64,000 nucleotides of DNA from Streptomyces sp. GQFP. Lineage in GTDB: Bacteria > Actinomycetota > Actinomycetes > Streptomycetales > Streptomycetaceae. A program made the translations under genes and the position numbers. The notes under the pieces were generated by a model, which was not told where the DNA came from, did no database searches, and worked only from the letters and a program-made list of their open reading frames with translations. Each line of letters begins with the position of its first letter. Position 1 is the first letter of the stretch. The stretch is from the NCBI RefSeq assembly GCF_021545335.1, contig NZ_CP089312.1, positions 3,968,001 through 4,032,000 of the forward strand, read 5' to 3'. Below are positions 17,129-25,999 of the stretch, piece by piece.

Positions 17129-18247
17129 TCAGACTCCGGCGTACGAGTGCTTGCCGCTGACGAAGATGTTGACGCCGTAGTAGTTGAAGAGGAAGCACGC
17201 GAAGGCGATCAGCGCGATGTACGCGGCCTTGCGGCCCTTCCAGCCGGCCGTGGCGCGGGCGTGCAGGTAGGTGGCGTAGGCGACCCAGGTGATGAACGCC
17301 CAGGTCTCCTTGGGGTCCCAGCCCCAGTAGCGGCCCCAGGCGTCGCCCGCCCAGATCGCGCCCGCGATGATCGTGAACGTCCACAGCGGGAAGACGGCCG
17401 CGTTGACGCGGTACGAGAACTTGTCGAGGGAGGCCGAGGCGGGCAGGCGCTCCATGACGGAGGTCGCGAAGGTGCCGGGCTTGCCGCCGGACGCGAGCTT
17501 GTTCTCGTACGAGTCCTTGAAGAGGTACAGGATCGTGGCGACCGCGCCCACGTAGAAGACGGCACCGCAGAGGATCGCCGTGGAGACGTGGATGTACAGC
17601 CAGTAGGAATGGAGCGCCGGGACCAGCTGGTCGCTCGCCGTGTACAGGACGGTGACCGCGAGTCCGAGGTCGAGCAGGACGGACGTGACCAGGGGCAGGC
17701 CCAGCCAGCGGATGTCCTTCTTCAGCGCGAGGAAGACGAGGTACACGCCCACTGCGGTGGTGGAGAAGGTCAGGTTGAACTCGTACATGTTGCCCCACGG
17801 CGCCCGCTGCACGGACAGCGCGCGGGCCAGCACCCCGGCGAACTCGACGAGGAACGCGACGACCGTGAGGGACACGGCGATCCGCCCGTAGAGGTCGCCC
17901 TGCTCGTCCCCGCCATGGGCACCGGGCCCGTCCGGCACGTCCCGGGCCCCGGCCGCGGCCCGGACGACGACCTTCGGCCGCTCCAGTACGGCGGTCCCGC
18001 CGGCCTTCTTGACGGTCACCTCCGGCGCCTTCGCCCCGGCCGCCCCGGCCGCCCCGGCCGGCTTCGCGGTGAGCGCGGCGGCCGTACGGCTGATCTTGCT
18101 GCGGCTGCCGAAGGTCCACTCGGCGATGTAGGTGAAGAAGGCCAGGGTGTAGACGGCCATCGCGGAGTAGATCAGCGTGTTGCTGATGTTCGCGAGGTTC
18201 TCGTTGGTCGCGGCGGCGAGGGTCGTCGCGGTGGCGAGAGCGGACAT
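17129..18247 (-). CDS. ccsB: Cytochrome c biogenesis protein CcsB (CcsA/ResC-type heme handling subunit)
   Basis: 372 residues. The product is the heme-handling subunit of system II cytochrome c maturation, which with ResB carries heme across the membrane and ligates it to apocytochrome c. The tryptophan-rich WWD signature is WGRYWGWDPKETW near the C-terminal third, with conserved histidines in LHSYWLYIHV and FSYRVNAAVFPLW. A first membrane helix is followed by an actinobacterial cytoplasmic linker (about residues 50-115, A/K/P-rich), then seven or so further helices. The start abuts the resB stop with no gap. Confidence 0.93.
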   Translation of the reverse strand: MSALATATTLAAATNENLANISNTLIYSAMAVYTLAFFTYIAEWTFGSRSKISRTAAALTAKPAGAAGAAGAKAPEVTVKKAGGTAVLERPKVVVRAAAGARDVPDGPGAHGGDEQGDLYGRIAVSLTVVAFLVEFAGVLARALSVQRAPWGNMYEFNLTFSTTAVGVYLVFLALKKDIRWLGLPLVTSVLLDLGLAVTVLYTASDQLVPALHSYWLYIHVSTAILCGAVFYVGAVATILYLFKDSYENKLASGGKPGTFATSVMERLPASASLDKFSYRVNAAVFPLWTFTIIAGAIWAGDAWGRYWGWDPKETWAFITWVAYATYLHARATAGWKGRKAAYIALIAFACFLFNYYGVNIFVSGKHSYAGV

Positions 18248-19954
18248 TTACTTCTCAGCCCCTTCGGCAGGTACGGCAGTGGGGTCGGGGGTATCGGAGG
18301 CGGAAACGGGACTGGTCTGGTCGTACAGGATTCCGGCGAGGTCGCCGAGTTCCTCGGGCACCTTGGCGGACTCGCTGCGGCCGAGGCCGCCCAGCTCGAC
18401 GACGGTCACGCCGTCGGAGCCGCGCACCGCCCGCACCCACACCCGTCGGCGCTGGATGAACAGGGAACCGGCGAGGCCGAAGATGGCGACGATCGCGCCG
18501 CCGAGCGCCCAGCCGCTGGCGGGCTGCCGGGTGACCTGGAAGTTGGCCCACTCCTGGGTGCCCTCGTAGGTGATCGAACCGGCGCCGTTCGGGAGGGTCA
18601 TGGTCTCGCCGGGCTTCAGGTTCTCCCGTACTTCCTTGCCCTTGGCGTCCTTGAACACCTTCATGTGGCTCTTGTCGAGCTGGTACACGCTCTGCGGGAT
18701 GCCCGCGTTGACCCCGAGGTCGCCGTGGTAGCCGATCAGGTTCAGCACCGGGTTGTCGAGCGCCGGGAACTGCGAGGCGATCTCGTTGCCGGGCACGTAG
18801 GTCGGCAGGAAGAAGGCCTGGAAGCCGAGCTGTTCCTCGACGCCCTTGGCGTTGCGGTAGCCGTCCATGACCTTGATGGCACCGGAGGAGGTGACGTTGG
18901 AGTCGAGCGGCAGCAGGGCCACGGGCTGGCTGTAGACGACCTTGCCCTTGCCGTCGCGGACGGTGATGACGGGCGCGTAGCCGTGGGCGGTGAGGTACAC
19001 CTTCGAGTCGCCGATCACCAGCGGCTCGTTGACCTTGATGGTCGTCTTCTCGTCCTTGCCGTACGCGCCCACGCTGTAGTTGACGTCGGCCTCGTAGGTG
19101 CGCGGAGTGCCGCGGTTGGGCCCTGACTCTTCGTACGTGCCCTTGAAGTCCTTCAGAGTGAAGGAGAAAGGGTCGAGGTCGTCGGTGTCGAAGAGGGTGC
19201 CGGACTTGAAGTCGTCGTACTGGGTGAGGGTGTTGGAGAAGCCGTCGCCTTCGAGGATCAGCTTGTTGCCCTCGGACTTGTACAGCTGGCCCCAGGCGAA
19301 CGCGGTCAGCATCACGATCAGCGCGATGTGGAAGGCGAGGTTGCCGACCTCGCGCAGATAGCCCTTCTCGGCGGCGACCGCGTCCCCGGCGAGGTGGGCA
19401 CGGAAACGCCGCTTCCGCAGCAGTACGAGGGCTGCCTCACGCACCTGCTCGGGCTCGGTCTCCGTACGCCACGTCGTGTAGGCGGGCAGCCGGGTCAGGC
19501 GCCTGGGCGCGCCCGGCGGGCGGCCGCGCAGCTGGCCCACGAACTGCCAGGTGCGGGGCACGATGCAGCCGATGAGGGAGACGAAGAGGAGGATGTAGAT
19601 CGACGAGAACCAGACCGAGCTGTAGACGTGGAACAGCCCGAGCTTGTCGTAGATCGGCCCGAGGAAGTCGTGCCGCTGCATGAAGTCGGCGACCTTGGTC
19701 TCGTCGGTCCCCGACTGCGGGATCAGCGAGCCGGGGATCGCCCCGAGCGACAGCAGGAACAGCAGCAGCAGCGCGACCCGCATCGAGGTGAGCTGCCGCC
19801 AGAACCAGCGGAACCAGCCGATGACGCCGAGGGCGGGCAGGCCGGGCGCCTCCTCCTGGGGGGCGGTGGACAGCTGGGAGGAAGCGGCGCCGAGTTCCTG
19901 CTCGTCGCTCTTGCTGTCGGCCGTGGTGTTGCTGTCGGCGGTGGTGTTGCTCAT
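18248..19954 (-). CDS. resB: Cytochrome c biogenesis protein ResB
   Basis: 568 residues. It partners CcsB in the system II heme export and ligation complex. After an N-terminal cytoplasmic tail with a doubled NTTADS repeat come three early membrane helices (around RVALLLLFLLSLGAIPGSL, SSIYILLFVSLIGCI and LAFHIALIVMLTAFAWG), a large extracytoplasmic domain, and a last helix (LGGAIVAIFGLAGSLFI). The C-terminal tail is cytoplasmic. Length and topology fit actinobacterial ResB. It lies in the order thioredoxin-ccdA-resB-ccsB with gaps of 0-3 bases. Confidence 0.92.
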   Translation of the reverse strand: MSNTTADSNTTADSKSDEQELGAASSQLSTAPQEEAPGLPALGVIGWFRWFWRQLTSMRVALLLLFLLSLGAIPGSLIPQSGTDETKVADFMQRHDFLGPIYDKLGLFHVYSSVWFSSIYILLFVSLIGCIVPRTWQFVGQLRGRPPGAPRRLTRLPAYTTWRTETEPEQVREAALVLLRKRRFRAHLAGDAVAAEKGYLREVGNLAFHIALIVMLTAFAWGQLYKSEGNKLILEGDGFSNTLTQYDDFKSGTLFDTDDLDPFSFTLKDFKGTYEESGPNRGTPRTYEADVNYSVGAYGKDEKTTIKVNEPLVIGDSKVYLTAHGYAPVITVRDGKGKVVYSQPVALLPLDSNVTSSGAIKVMDGYRNAKGVEEQLGFQAFFLPTYVPGNEIASQFPALDNPVLNLIGYHGDLGVNAGIPQSVYQLDKSHMKVFKDAKGKEVRENLKPGETMTLPNGAGSITYEGTQEWANFQVTRQPASGWALGGAIVAIFGLAGSLFIQRRRVWVRAVRGSDGVTVVELGGLGRSESAKVPEELGDLAGILYDQTSPVSASDTPDPTAVPAEGAEK

Positions 19955-19957
19955 GGA

Positions 19958-20743
19958 TCAGATCCCCACAGTGAAGCCGTTGGACCAGGTCTGCATCTCC
20001 TGCACAAGACGGTCCCACGCGCCGGTAAGGAGCAGGACACCGGTCAGGATCATCATCGTGCCGCCGATACGCATGACCCAGACATAGTGGCGCTTGACCC
20101 AGCCGAAGGCACCGAGCGCCTTGCGGAAGGCGACCGCCGCGAGCACGAAGGGCACGCCGAGGCCGACGCAGTAGGCGACCGTCAGGATGGCCCCGCGCCC
20201 GGCGCTGGCCTGGTCGAAGGCGAGGCTGTTGACGGAGGCGAGGGTCGGGCCGATGCAGGGCGTCCAGCCGATACCGAACAGTGCGCCGAGGACGGGAGCG
20301 CCGAGCAGGCCGCTGACCGGCTTCTTGTGGAAGCGGAACTCGCGCTGGGTGAGCCAGGGCATCATGCCCATGAAGAAGACACCCATGAGGATCATGAGCA
20401 CGCCGAGCACCTTGGACAGCGTGTCCTGGTGCTCCTGGAGCGTCTGCCCGAAGTACCCGAACAGGGCGCCCGTGGACACGAACACGGCGGTGAACCCGAG
20501 CACGAAGAGCGAGGCCCCGGCGACCATCCGCCCCCGGCGGGCCTCTCCGAGATCGGTACCGGTCACGCCGGTGACGTACGACAGATAACCCGGTACGAGG
20601 GGCAGCACGCACGGCGAGAAGAAGGAGACGAGGCCGCCGAGCAGGGCGATGGGGAGGGCCAGTATCAGGGCGCCGTTCAGCACGGTCTGGTTGGCCTCGG
20701 GCACGGAGGCGGCCAGCGTGAGCGCACCGGTGATGCCGGACAC
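19958..20743 (-). CDS. ccdA: CcdA-type thiol-disulfide membrane transporter
   Basis: 261 residues from a GTG. A six-helix membrane protein that passes electrons from cytoplasmic thioredoxin to extracytoplasmic thiol proteins, keeping apocytochrome c cysteines reduced. The two redox-active cysteines are in FFSPCVLPLVPGYLSYV and GWTPCIGPTLASV. It follows the thioredoxin gene with a one-base gap and precedes resB, so the four genes form one biogenesis operon. Confidence 0.93.
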   Translation of the reverse strand: MSGITGALTLAASVPEANQTVLNGALILALPIALLGGLVSFFSPCVLPLVPGYLSYVTGVTGTDLGEARRGRMVAGASLFVLGFTAVFVSTGALFGYFGQTLQEHQDTLSKVLGVLMILMGVFFMGMMPWLTQREFRFHKKPVSGLLGAPVLGALFGIGWTPCIGPTLASVNSLAFDQASAGRGAILTVAYCVGLGVPFVLAAVAFRKALGAFGWVKRHYVWVMRIGGTMMILTGVLLLTGAWDRLVQEMQTWSNGFTVGI

Positions 20744-20744
20744 G

Positions 20745-21383
20745 TCACTTCTCCGCGAGAACGGGCTTGAGCATCTTGCGGAGGTTGTCCTCGCTGAGCG
20801 CCTGGAGCGTACGGGCGGCGATCTTCCCGTCCCGGTCGAGGATCAGGGTGGAGGGGATGGCCTGCGGGTTGAGCGTGCCCTTCTCGAAGCGGAGCATCAG
20901 CTTGCCGGTCGGGTCGTACAGACTCGGGTACGTGACCCCGTACTGCTTCTCGAAGGCGACCGCCGGACCGGTGCTGGTGTCACGGGTGTTGATGCCGACG
21001 AACTGGACCCCTTGGCCCTTCAGATCGGCGGAGACGGCGACGAAGTTCTTGGCTTCGAGCCGGCAGGGCCCGCACCAGGACCCCCACACATTGATGACGA
21101 CGACCTTGCCCTTGTAGTCGGCGACGTCGAGCTGCTTGCCGTCGATGGTCGGGCCGGAGAGATCGGGGGCGGCGACCCGCTCGCCCTTGGCGACGGTGGC
21201 GATCCCGTCGGTCCCGGTGACGAAGTTGGTGTCGCCCGAGCCCCCGGACGTACCACCGGAACCGCACGCGGTCAGGGCGAACGCGGAGGCGACGACCGTG
21301 GCGGCGAGGGAGACCGCCCGACGGTTACGGGCGTGGCCTCGGGAACGGTTCGAGCGCAGGGGGGCGCGGCTGGCGGCACTCAT
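20745..21383 (-). CDS. TlpA/ResA-like thioredoxin lipoprotein
   Basis: 212 residues. An N-terminal lipoprotein signal (AATVVASAFALTACGS, lipobox cysteine near residue 40) anchors an extracytoplasmic thioredoxin fold. The active site is VWGSWCGPCRLEAKNF, followed by VGINTRDTS and the cis-proline segment AIPSTLILDRDG. It should reduce the CxxCH cysteines of apocytochrome c using electrons from CcdA, and is the first gene of the ccdA-resB-ccsB set. Confidence 0.9.
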   Translation of the reverse strand: MSAASRAPLRSNRSRGHARNRRAVSLAATVVASAFALTACGSGGTSGGSGDTNFVTGTDGIATVAKGERVAAPDLSGPTIDGKQLDVADYKGKVVVINVWGSWCGPCRLEAKNFVAVSADLKGQGVQFVGINTRDTSTGPAVAFEKQYGVTYPSLYDPTGKLMLRFEKGTLNPQAIPSTLILDRDGKIAARTLQALSEDNLRKMLKPVLAEK

Positions 21384-21461
21384 GTGAAAAGTTTCGCATG
21401 TCCGTTCCGAGGATCTTGCGCACCCCCCTTGCAGGCGTAAACGCGCATTTCAGGCGGCGTT

Positions 21462-22778
21462 TCAGGTACTCGACGCGGAGGCCGTCCCGGCAGTCTTCCC
21501 GACAGTCTTCCCGGCATCGGCGAGGAACTCCTTCCAGCCGCCCACCGGCTGCGTCCCGACATCGAGGGTCCGCAGCTTCTCCAGCACCTCGGGCTTCTGT
21601 ACGTCCATCCAGTCGACGTACTGCCGGAAGGAGACGAGCCTGATGTCCTCACCCTTCTCCTTCTCCCGCGCGATGTGCTTGAGGGCGGCCTCGACGGCGT
21701 CCATGTAGATGCCGCCGTTCCAGTGCTCGAAGTGGTTGCCGATGAAGAAGGGGGCGCGGTTCGTCTCGTACGCCCGCTGGAAACCGGCGATGTAGGCGCC
21801 GGCCGCCTGCTCGCGCCAGGCCGGGTAGTTGTAGGCGGGCGCGTTGGTCGAGTTGATCGACTGGTTGGCGAGCATGTTGTAGTCCATGGACAGGACCTCG
21901 AACTGGCGGCCGGGGAAAGGTATCGCCTGGAGGGGCAGGTCCCAGACGCCGTTCGTCTTCGTGGGCCACACCTGCCGGCCGCCGGGCGAGGAGGCGTCGT
22001 AGCGCCAGCCGAGTTCACGGGCGGTGGGGAGCAGGTTGTCCTGCCCGAGGAGGCAGGGCGTACGACCGCCGATGAGTTCCTTGTCGTAGTCGAAGGGGAG
22101 GGCCGGGAGGTCGGTCCACCCGGTATTGGTGCGCCACTCCTTGACGAACCCCTTGGCCTGGTCGATCTCGCTGCGCCACTGCTGGGGCGTCCAGTTGGCG
22201 ACGGTGCCGTAGCCGGAGCAGAAGTGGCCGTTGAAGTGGGTGCCTATCTCGTGGCCGTCGAGCCAGGCCTGGCGGACGTTGGTGAGGGTCGCCTTGACGT
22301 GCTCGTCGGTGAGGTAGCCGATGTCGGAGGCGCCGGGGGCGTTGTTCGGCGGGAGGTACTTGCGCTTCTGCGACTCGGGGAGGAGGTAGAGCCCGGAGAG
22401 GAAGAAGGTCATGTGGGCGCCGTGGGTCTTGGCGAGTTCCAGGAAGCGCGGGAAGAGCCCGTTGCCGACTTCACCGGCGCCGTCCCAGGAGAAGATCACG
22501 AACTGGGGCGGGGTCTGGCCTGCCTCCAGCGGTACGGGCTTGCCGGGCTGGTGGGGCTGCTTGCCGGTGAAGGAGGTGGAGCCGTCGCCGATGGGCTTGG
22601 CGGTGGCGGTGGGCGACGGCTTGGCAGAAGACCGGTCGTTCCCGGAACCTCCGGACCCTCCTGCCCCCTCTTGCAGGACGGTTCCGCAGCCGGCGGTACC
22701 GAGCGCGGCGGCGGCCCCGAGACCGAGGCCGAGCGCACCTCGTCGGCTGAAGCCGGCGGCACCCTTCTTGACGTGCAT
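21462..22778 (-). CDS. Polysaccharide deacetylase-like lipoprotein
   Basis: 438 residues. The signal peptide FSRRGALGLGLGAAAALGTAGCG carries a twin arginine and a lipobox cysteine, followed by a Gly/Ser/Pro linker. The NodB-like fold is suggested by FVIFSWDGAGE at strand 1 (in place of TFDDG), HMTFFLSG, and the metal-binding pair in GHEIGTHFNGH. Late FFIGNHFEHWNGG is also typical of this Streptomyces group. It is surface-attached, and a role in cell envelope carbohydrate modification is inferred. The variant first motif leaves activity uncertain. A 110-base gap separates it from the phosphatase gene. Confidence 0.78.
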   Translation of the reverse strand: MHVKKGAAGFSRRGALGLGLGAAAALGTAGCGTVLQEGAGGSGGSGNDRSSAKPSPTATAKPIGDGSTSFTGKQPHQPGKPVPLEAGQTPPQFVIFSWDGAGEVGNGLFPRFLELAKTHGAHMTFFLSGLYLLPESQKRKYLPPNNAPGASDIGYLTDEHVKATLTNVRQAWLDGHEIGTHFNGHFCSGYGTVANWTPQQWRSEIDQAKGFVKEWRTNTGWTDLPALPFDYDKELIGGRTPCLLGQDNLLPTARELGWRYDASSPGGRQVWPTKTNGVWDLPLQAIPFPGRQFEVLSMDYNMLANQSINSTNAPAYNYPAWREQAAGAYIAGFQRAYETNRAPFFIGNHFEHWNGGIYMDAVEAALKHIAREKEKGEDIRLVSFRQYVDWMDVQKPEVLEKLRTLDVGTQPVGGWKEFLADAGKTVGKTAGTASASST

Positions 22779-22888
22779 GTGTTCCCCATCCGTCGTACCC
22801 GCTGGTGGTCACCCAGTCAGAGGGCGGGACGGATGGGGAGGTTCCTCCCGTTGTTACGCGGTTCGGAACAATTGCAACAACCGTGTCA

Positions 22889-23587
22889 CTACGCCCCGAA
22901 GGCCTTGTCCTTCCCCTTCACCGGCTTGGCGCCGGCGAGGAGGTGGGCCGGGACGAGATCGCGGGCGGGCTCGCTGTAACCGACGGACACGATCTTGTCG
23001 CCGCGGTAGGTGAAGCTGGTGAGGGAGGCGAGCGTGCACTGCCGCTTGCGGGGGTCGTGCCACAGCCGCCGCCGCTCCACATAGCTGCGCACGATCCAGA
23101 TCGGCAGCTGGTGACTGACGAGCACGGCCTCGTGCCCACGGGCGGCGTCCTTGGCGGCGTCCAGCGCCCCCATCATCCGTACGACCTGATCGACGTACGG
23201 CTCCCCCCAGGACGGCTTGAACGGGTTGACCAGGTGCTTCCAGTTCTCGGGACGCTTGAGGGCGCCGTCGCCGACGCCGAAGGTCTTGCCCTGGAAGACG
23301 TTGTCGGCCTCGATGAGCCGCTCGTCGGAGGCGAGGTCGAGCCCGTGCGCCTTGGCGATGGGCGTGGCGGTCTCCTGCGCCCGCTCCAGCGGGGAGGCGC
23401 CGACGTGCGTGACGTCACGGGAGGCGAGGTGCTCGGCGACGCGGTCGGCCATGCGGCGCCCGAGTTCGGAGAGGTGGTAACCGGCGAGCCGCCCGTACAA
23501 CACCCCGTCGGGGTTGGCGACTTCACCGTGCCGCATGAGGTGGACGACGGTGATGTCCTCGTTGCTCTGGTTGCTGCTGTCGCTCAT
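22889..23587 (-). CDS. Histidine phosphatase family protein (phosphoglycerate mutase-like)
   Basis: 232 residues. The catalytic histidine motif is HLMRHGEVANPDG near residue 17, the second arginine/glutamate region is SPLERAQETATPIA, and the distal histidine is in EAVLVSHQLPIWIV. It is a cytoplasmic phosphatase of unknown substrate. The ATG overlaps the hemL stop by four bases (ATGA), an arrangement often seen in Streptomyces, so it is co-expressed with tetrapyrrole synthesis and the downstream cytochrome biogenesis genes. Confidence 0.88.
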   Translation of the reverse strand: MSDSSNQSNEDITVVHLMRHGEVANPDGVLYGRLAGYHLSELGRRMADRVAEHLASRDVTHVGASPLERAQETATPIAKAHGLDLASDERLIEADNVFQGKTFGVGDGALKRPENWKHLVNPFKPSWGEPYVDQVVRMMGALDAAKDAARGHEAVLVSHQLPIWIVRSYVERRRLWHDPRKRQCTLASLTSFTYRGDKIVSVGYSEPARDLVPAHLLAGAKPVKGKDKAFGA

Positions 23588-24951
23588 GCTGCCGTGGCCT
23601 CCGCTGCCGCACGGGCCGCCGCCGGGAGGGCGTCGGCGATTTTCTGGATGGCCCGCTCGTCGTGCGCGGTGGAGACGAACCAGGACTCGAAGGACGAGGG
23701 CGGGAGGTAGACGCCGCTCGCCAGCATGGAGTGGAAGAACGCGGTGAAGCGGAACGACTCCTGCGCCTTGGCGCCCTCGTAGTCGCGCACCGGCTGGTCG
23801 GTGAAGAACACGGAGAACATGTTGGAGGCGTTCTGCACGGTGTGCGCGACGCCCTCCTTGCTCAGCGCGTCGGAGACCAGCGCCTGGAGCTGCGCGGAGA
23901 CGGCGTCGACGGTGACGTACGCGGCCTCGTCGAGCAGCCGCAGCTGGGCGAGCCCGGCGGCGGTGGCGACGGGGTTACCGGAGAGGGTGCCGGCCTGGTA
24001 GACGGGCCCGGCGGGCGCGAGGTGGGCCATGACATCGGCACGCCCACCGAAGGCGGCGGCGGGGAAGCCGCCGCCCATGACCTTCCCGAAGGTCATGAGA
24101 TCGGGCCGTACGCCGTCGATCCCGAACCACCCGCTACGACTGGTACGGAACCCGGTCATGACCTCGTCGGACACATACAGCGCACCATTGGCGGCGCAGG
24201 CGTCCTTCAGCCCCTGGTTGAAGCCGGGCAGGGGCGGTACGACGCCCATGTTGCCCGGGGAGGCCTCGGTGATGAGGCAGGCGATCTCGCCGGGGTGCGC
24301 GGCGAAGGCGGCGTGCACGGCGTCGAGGTCGTTGTAGGGGAGCACGATGGTGTCGCCGGCCTGGGCGCCGGTGACGCCGGGGGTGTCGGGCAGCGCGAAG
24401 GTGGCGACACCGGAGCCGGCGGCGGCGAGCAGCGAGTCGACGTGACCGTGGTAACACCCGGCGAACTTGATCACCTTGGCGCGCCGGGTGAACCCACGAG
24501 CGAGTCGGATGGCCGACATGGTGGCCTCGGTCCCGCTGGAGACGAGCCGCACCTGCTCAAGGGGGGCGATCCTGTCGACCATCTCCTCGGCGAGGGCGAC
24601 CTCCCCCTCCCCCGGCGTACCGAAGGAGGTGCCGCGCGAGACGGCGTCCTGGACGGCGGCGATGACCTCGGGGCGGGAGTGGCCGAGGATCATCGGCCCC
24701 CAGGAGCAGACGAGGTCGACGTATTCACGCCCGTCGGCGTCGGTGAGATATGGGCCACGCCCCGACACCATGAACCGGGGCGTACCGCCCACGGCACGGA
24801 AGGCACGCACCGGCGAATTGACTCCGCCGGGTGTGACGGCCGTCGCACGGTCGAAGAGGCCCTGCGAGACGGGCGCTTCATATGAATAGGGCAACCCACC
24901 AGCCATCCCGCTGGCTGCCCCGCTAGACATTTCGCTAGACGTTTCGCTCAT
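23584..24951 (-). CDS. hemL: Glutamate-1-semialdehyde 2,1-aminomutase
   Basis: 455 residues. A PLP enzyme that converts glutamate-1-semialdehyde to 5-aminolevulinate, the committed precursor of heme. Family signatures are VTPGGVNSPVRAF, SWGPMILGHSRPEV, SSGTEATMSAIRLAR, KFAGCYHGHVD and the PLP lysine region FGKVMGGGFPAAAFGG. The ATG at 24951 gives an N-terminal extension of about 25 residues before LFDRATAVTPGG, and nearby downstream ATGs are possible. It heads an operon-like run with the phosphatase. Confidence 0.95.
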   Translation of the reverse strand: MSETSSEMSSGAASGMAGGLPYSYEAPVSQGLFDRATAVTPGGVNSPVRAFRAVGGTPRFMVSGRGPYLTDADGREYVDLVCSWGPMILGHSRPEVIAAVQDAVSRGTSFGTPGEGEVALAEEMVDRIAPLEQVRLVSSGTEATMSAIRLARGFTRRAKVIKFAGCYHGHVDSLLAAAGSGVATFALPDTPGVTGAQAGDTIVLPYNDLDAVHAAFAAHPGEIACLITEASPGNMGVVPPLPGFNQGLKDACAANGALYVSDEVMTGFRTSRSGWFGIDGVRPDLMTFGKVMGGGFPAAAFGGRADVMAHLAPAGPVYQAGTLSGNPVATAAGLAQLRLLDEAAYVTVDAVSAQLQALVSDALSKEGVAHTVQNASNMFSVFFTDQPVRDYEGAKAQESFRFTAFFHSMLASGVYLPPSSFESWFVSTAHDERAIQKIADALPAAARAAAEATAA

Positions 24952-25266
24952 GACCTGCGACTTCTCCGACTTCTCGGACTCCGGTTGCCAGTGACCCCCT
25001 CAGGGTAGGCGGCCGGACAGCGGCCCGTCGGCCCCACCCGTCTGCGAAACTGGGACCGGACACACACAGGGACACACAGAGACACACGGCTCATCTGCCC
25101 GTACATACGGACGATGGGCGGACGATGGTGTTCAGAGGCTGCGAAGATCCTGCGGACAGGTGTTTCACCGCACGTTTCGGCGGGCGGACGTGGGGGAGGT
25201 CACTGACACGATGATCGGGTTGCGCGGAGGGGTTCGCGCGTCCTAGAAAAGCAGTCGGGTGGAGAT
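24952..25266. promoter_or_regulatory. Divergent intergenic region of hemL and the att-target gene
   Basis: 315 bases without a gene. A reasonable sigma-70-type promoter for the rightward gene is TTGCGC (25220-25225), an 18-base spacer and TAGAAA (25244-25249), placing transcription start a few bases before the ATG at 25267. The direct repeat GGACACACA occurs near 25057 and 25070 but no operator can be named. Confidence 0.45.
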
Positions 25267-25932
25267 ATGCATCGCGGTGGCGGACTGGGCGAGGGGACCG
25301 ACGGCCTGGGTCCTCGACGTGCGCAGCGGGGAAGGCACCGACGCGACGCGGAGGAAGCGGCAGCGGCAGAAGCGGCACGGCAGGGACAGGGAACGGGAAC
25401 GGGTCCTGGGCAGGGCCCGGGATCGAACGGTGTGCCCGAGGGCCTCGACCGGAGGGTCGAGCGGCTCCGGGCGGCGAGTGGGAATGGTGGTCGGGTGGGG
25501 GTGACGTATAAATACTTCGGCGCGCCGGACGGCGCCACGGCAGCCCGCGTCCCGATCTCGATGCGCCCCGAGGAACTCGGCGGCGACGAACTCGGCATGA
25601 ACGGCATGTTCACCAAGATCAAGCCCGAAACGATGGCCGCGATGGTCCTCACGGGCATCGAGGGCGTCCCGCTCAACAAGGTGCCGCCACTGGAACTGGT
25701 CGTCCTGCACCCGGACTACGCGGTGGTGAAACTCCCGATGACGGTCGTCGACCCGTTGCGGGGCATCGGCGAGGAGGCGGTGGGCGCGGCGGCGTTCATC
25801 TGGTCTACGGTGCCGGACCGGGGTGGGCCTCGGGATGCGTTCAATGTGTATCAACTGCTGCATGAGTGGCAGGACTTCAGCCATCGGTTGCATGAGGCGG
25901 GGCATCAGCCTTATTGCTTGGTTTGGCCCTGA
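25267..25932 (+). CDS. Conserved hypothetical protein; integration target of the mobile element
   Basis: 221 residues from the ATG at 25267; translation may instead start at a GTG near 25495-25501, because residues 1-75 are low-complexity (R/G/Q/E) and the ordered part begins at VTYKYFGAPDG. The conserved part reads PISMRPEELGGDELGMNG, PPLELVVLHPDYAVVKLP and LLHEWQDFSHRLHEAGHQ. The last 24 codons lie in the 54-bp att repeat plus element DNA, so the element supplies the present 3' end. The displaced original end, coding for the same residues, lies at the right boundary. Function unknown. Confidence 0.75.
   Translation: MHRGGGLGEGTDGLGPRRAQRGRHRRDAEEAAAAEAARQGQGTGTGPGQGPGSNGVPEGLDRRVERLRAASGNGGRVGVTYKYFGAPDGATAARVPISMRPEELGGDELGMNGMFTKIKPETMAAMVLTGIEGVPLNKVPPLELVVLHPDYAVVKLPMTVVDPLRGIGEEAVGAAAFIWSTVPDRGGPRDAFNVYQLLHEWQDFSHRLHEAGHQPYCLVWP
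25857..25910 (+). repeat. attL: 54-bp direct repeat, left end of the integrated element
   Basis: Identical over 54 bases to 47014-47067. It starts GCTGCATGAGTGGCAGG and ends GGCATCAGCC, and codes for the end of the target gene. It contains TGCATGAG twice as an internal direct repeat. The integrase gene ends 90 bases away, as expected for a site-specific integrated element. Confidence 0.92.
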
Positions 25933-25953
25933 ACTGGGGCTTCGTGATGTGCG

Positions 25954-25980
25954 GGCGGGGTTTTCGGACCCCGCCTTTTT
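25954..25980 (+). terminator. Rho-independent terminator of the att-target gene
   Basis: GGCGGGG and CCCCGCC form a 7-bp stem around TTTTCGGA, followed by TTTTT. A homologous but diverged hairpin follows attR at 47113-47142, showing that the element brought its own version of the gene end plus terminator. Confidence 0.8.
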
Positions 25981-25999
25981 CATGTCCCCAGAGGGGCCG

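Noticed and set aside
16412..19126. A very long open frame (904 codons) antisense to the ECF and resB/ccsB genes
   Set aside because: High third-position GC keeps opposite frames open in Streptomyces. The antisense product is low-complexity (G/V/D/R) without motifs, while the minus-strand genes have clear families.
25857..25910. A tRNA gene at the attachment site
   Set aside because: Neither copy folds as a cloverleaf or contains a TTCGA arm. The repeat is coding sequence of a conserved protein.
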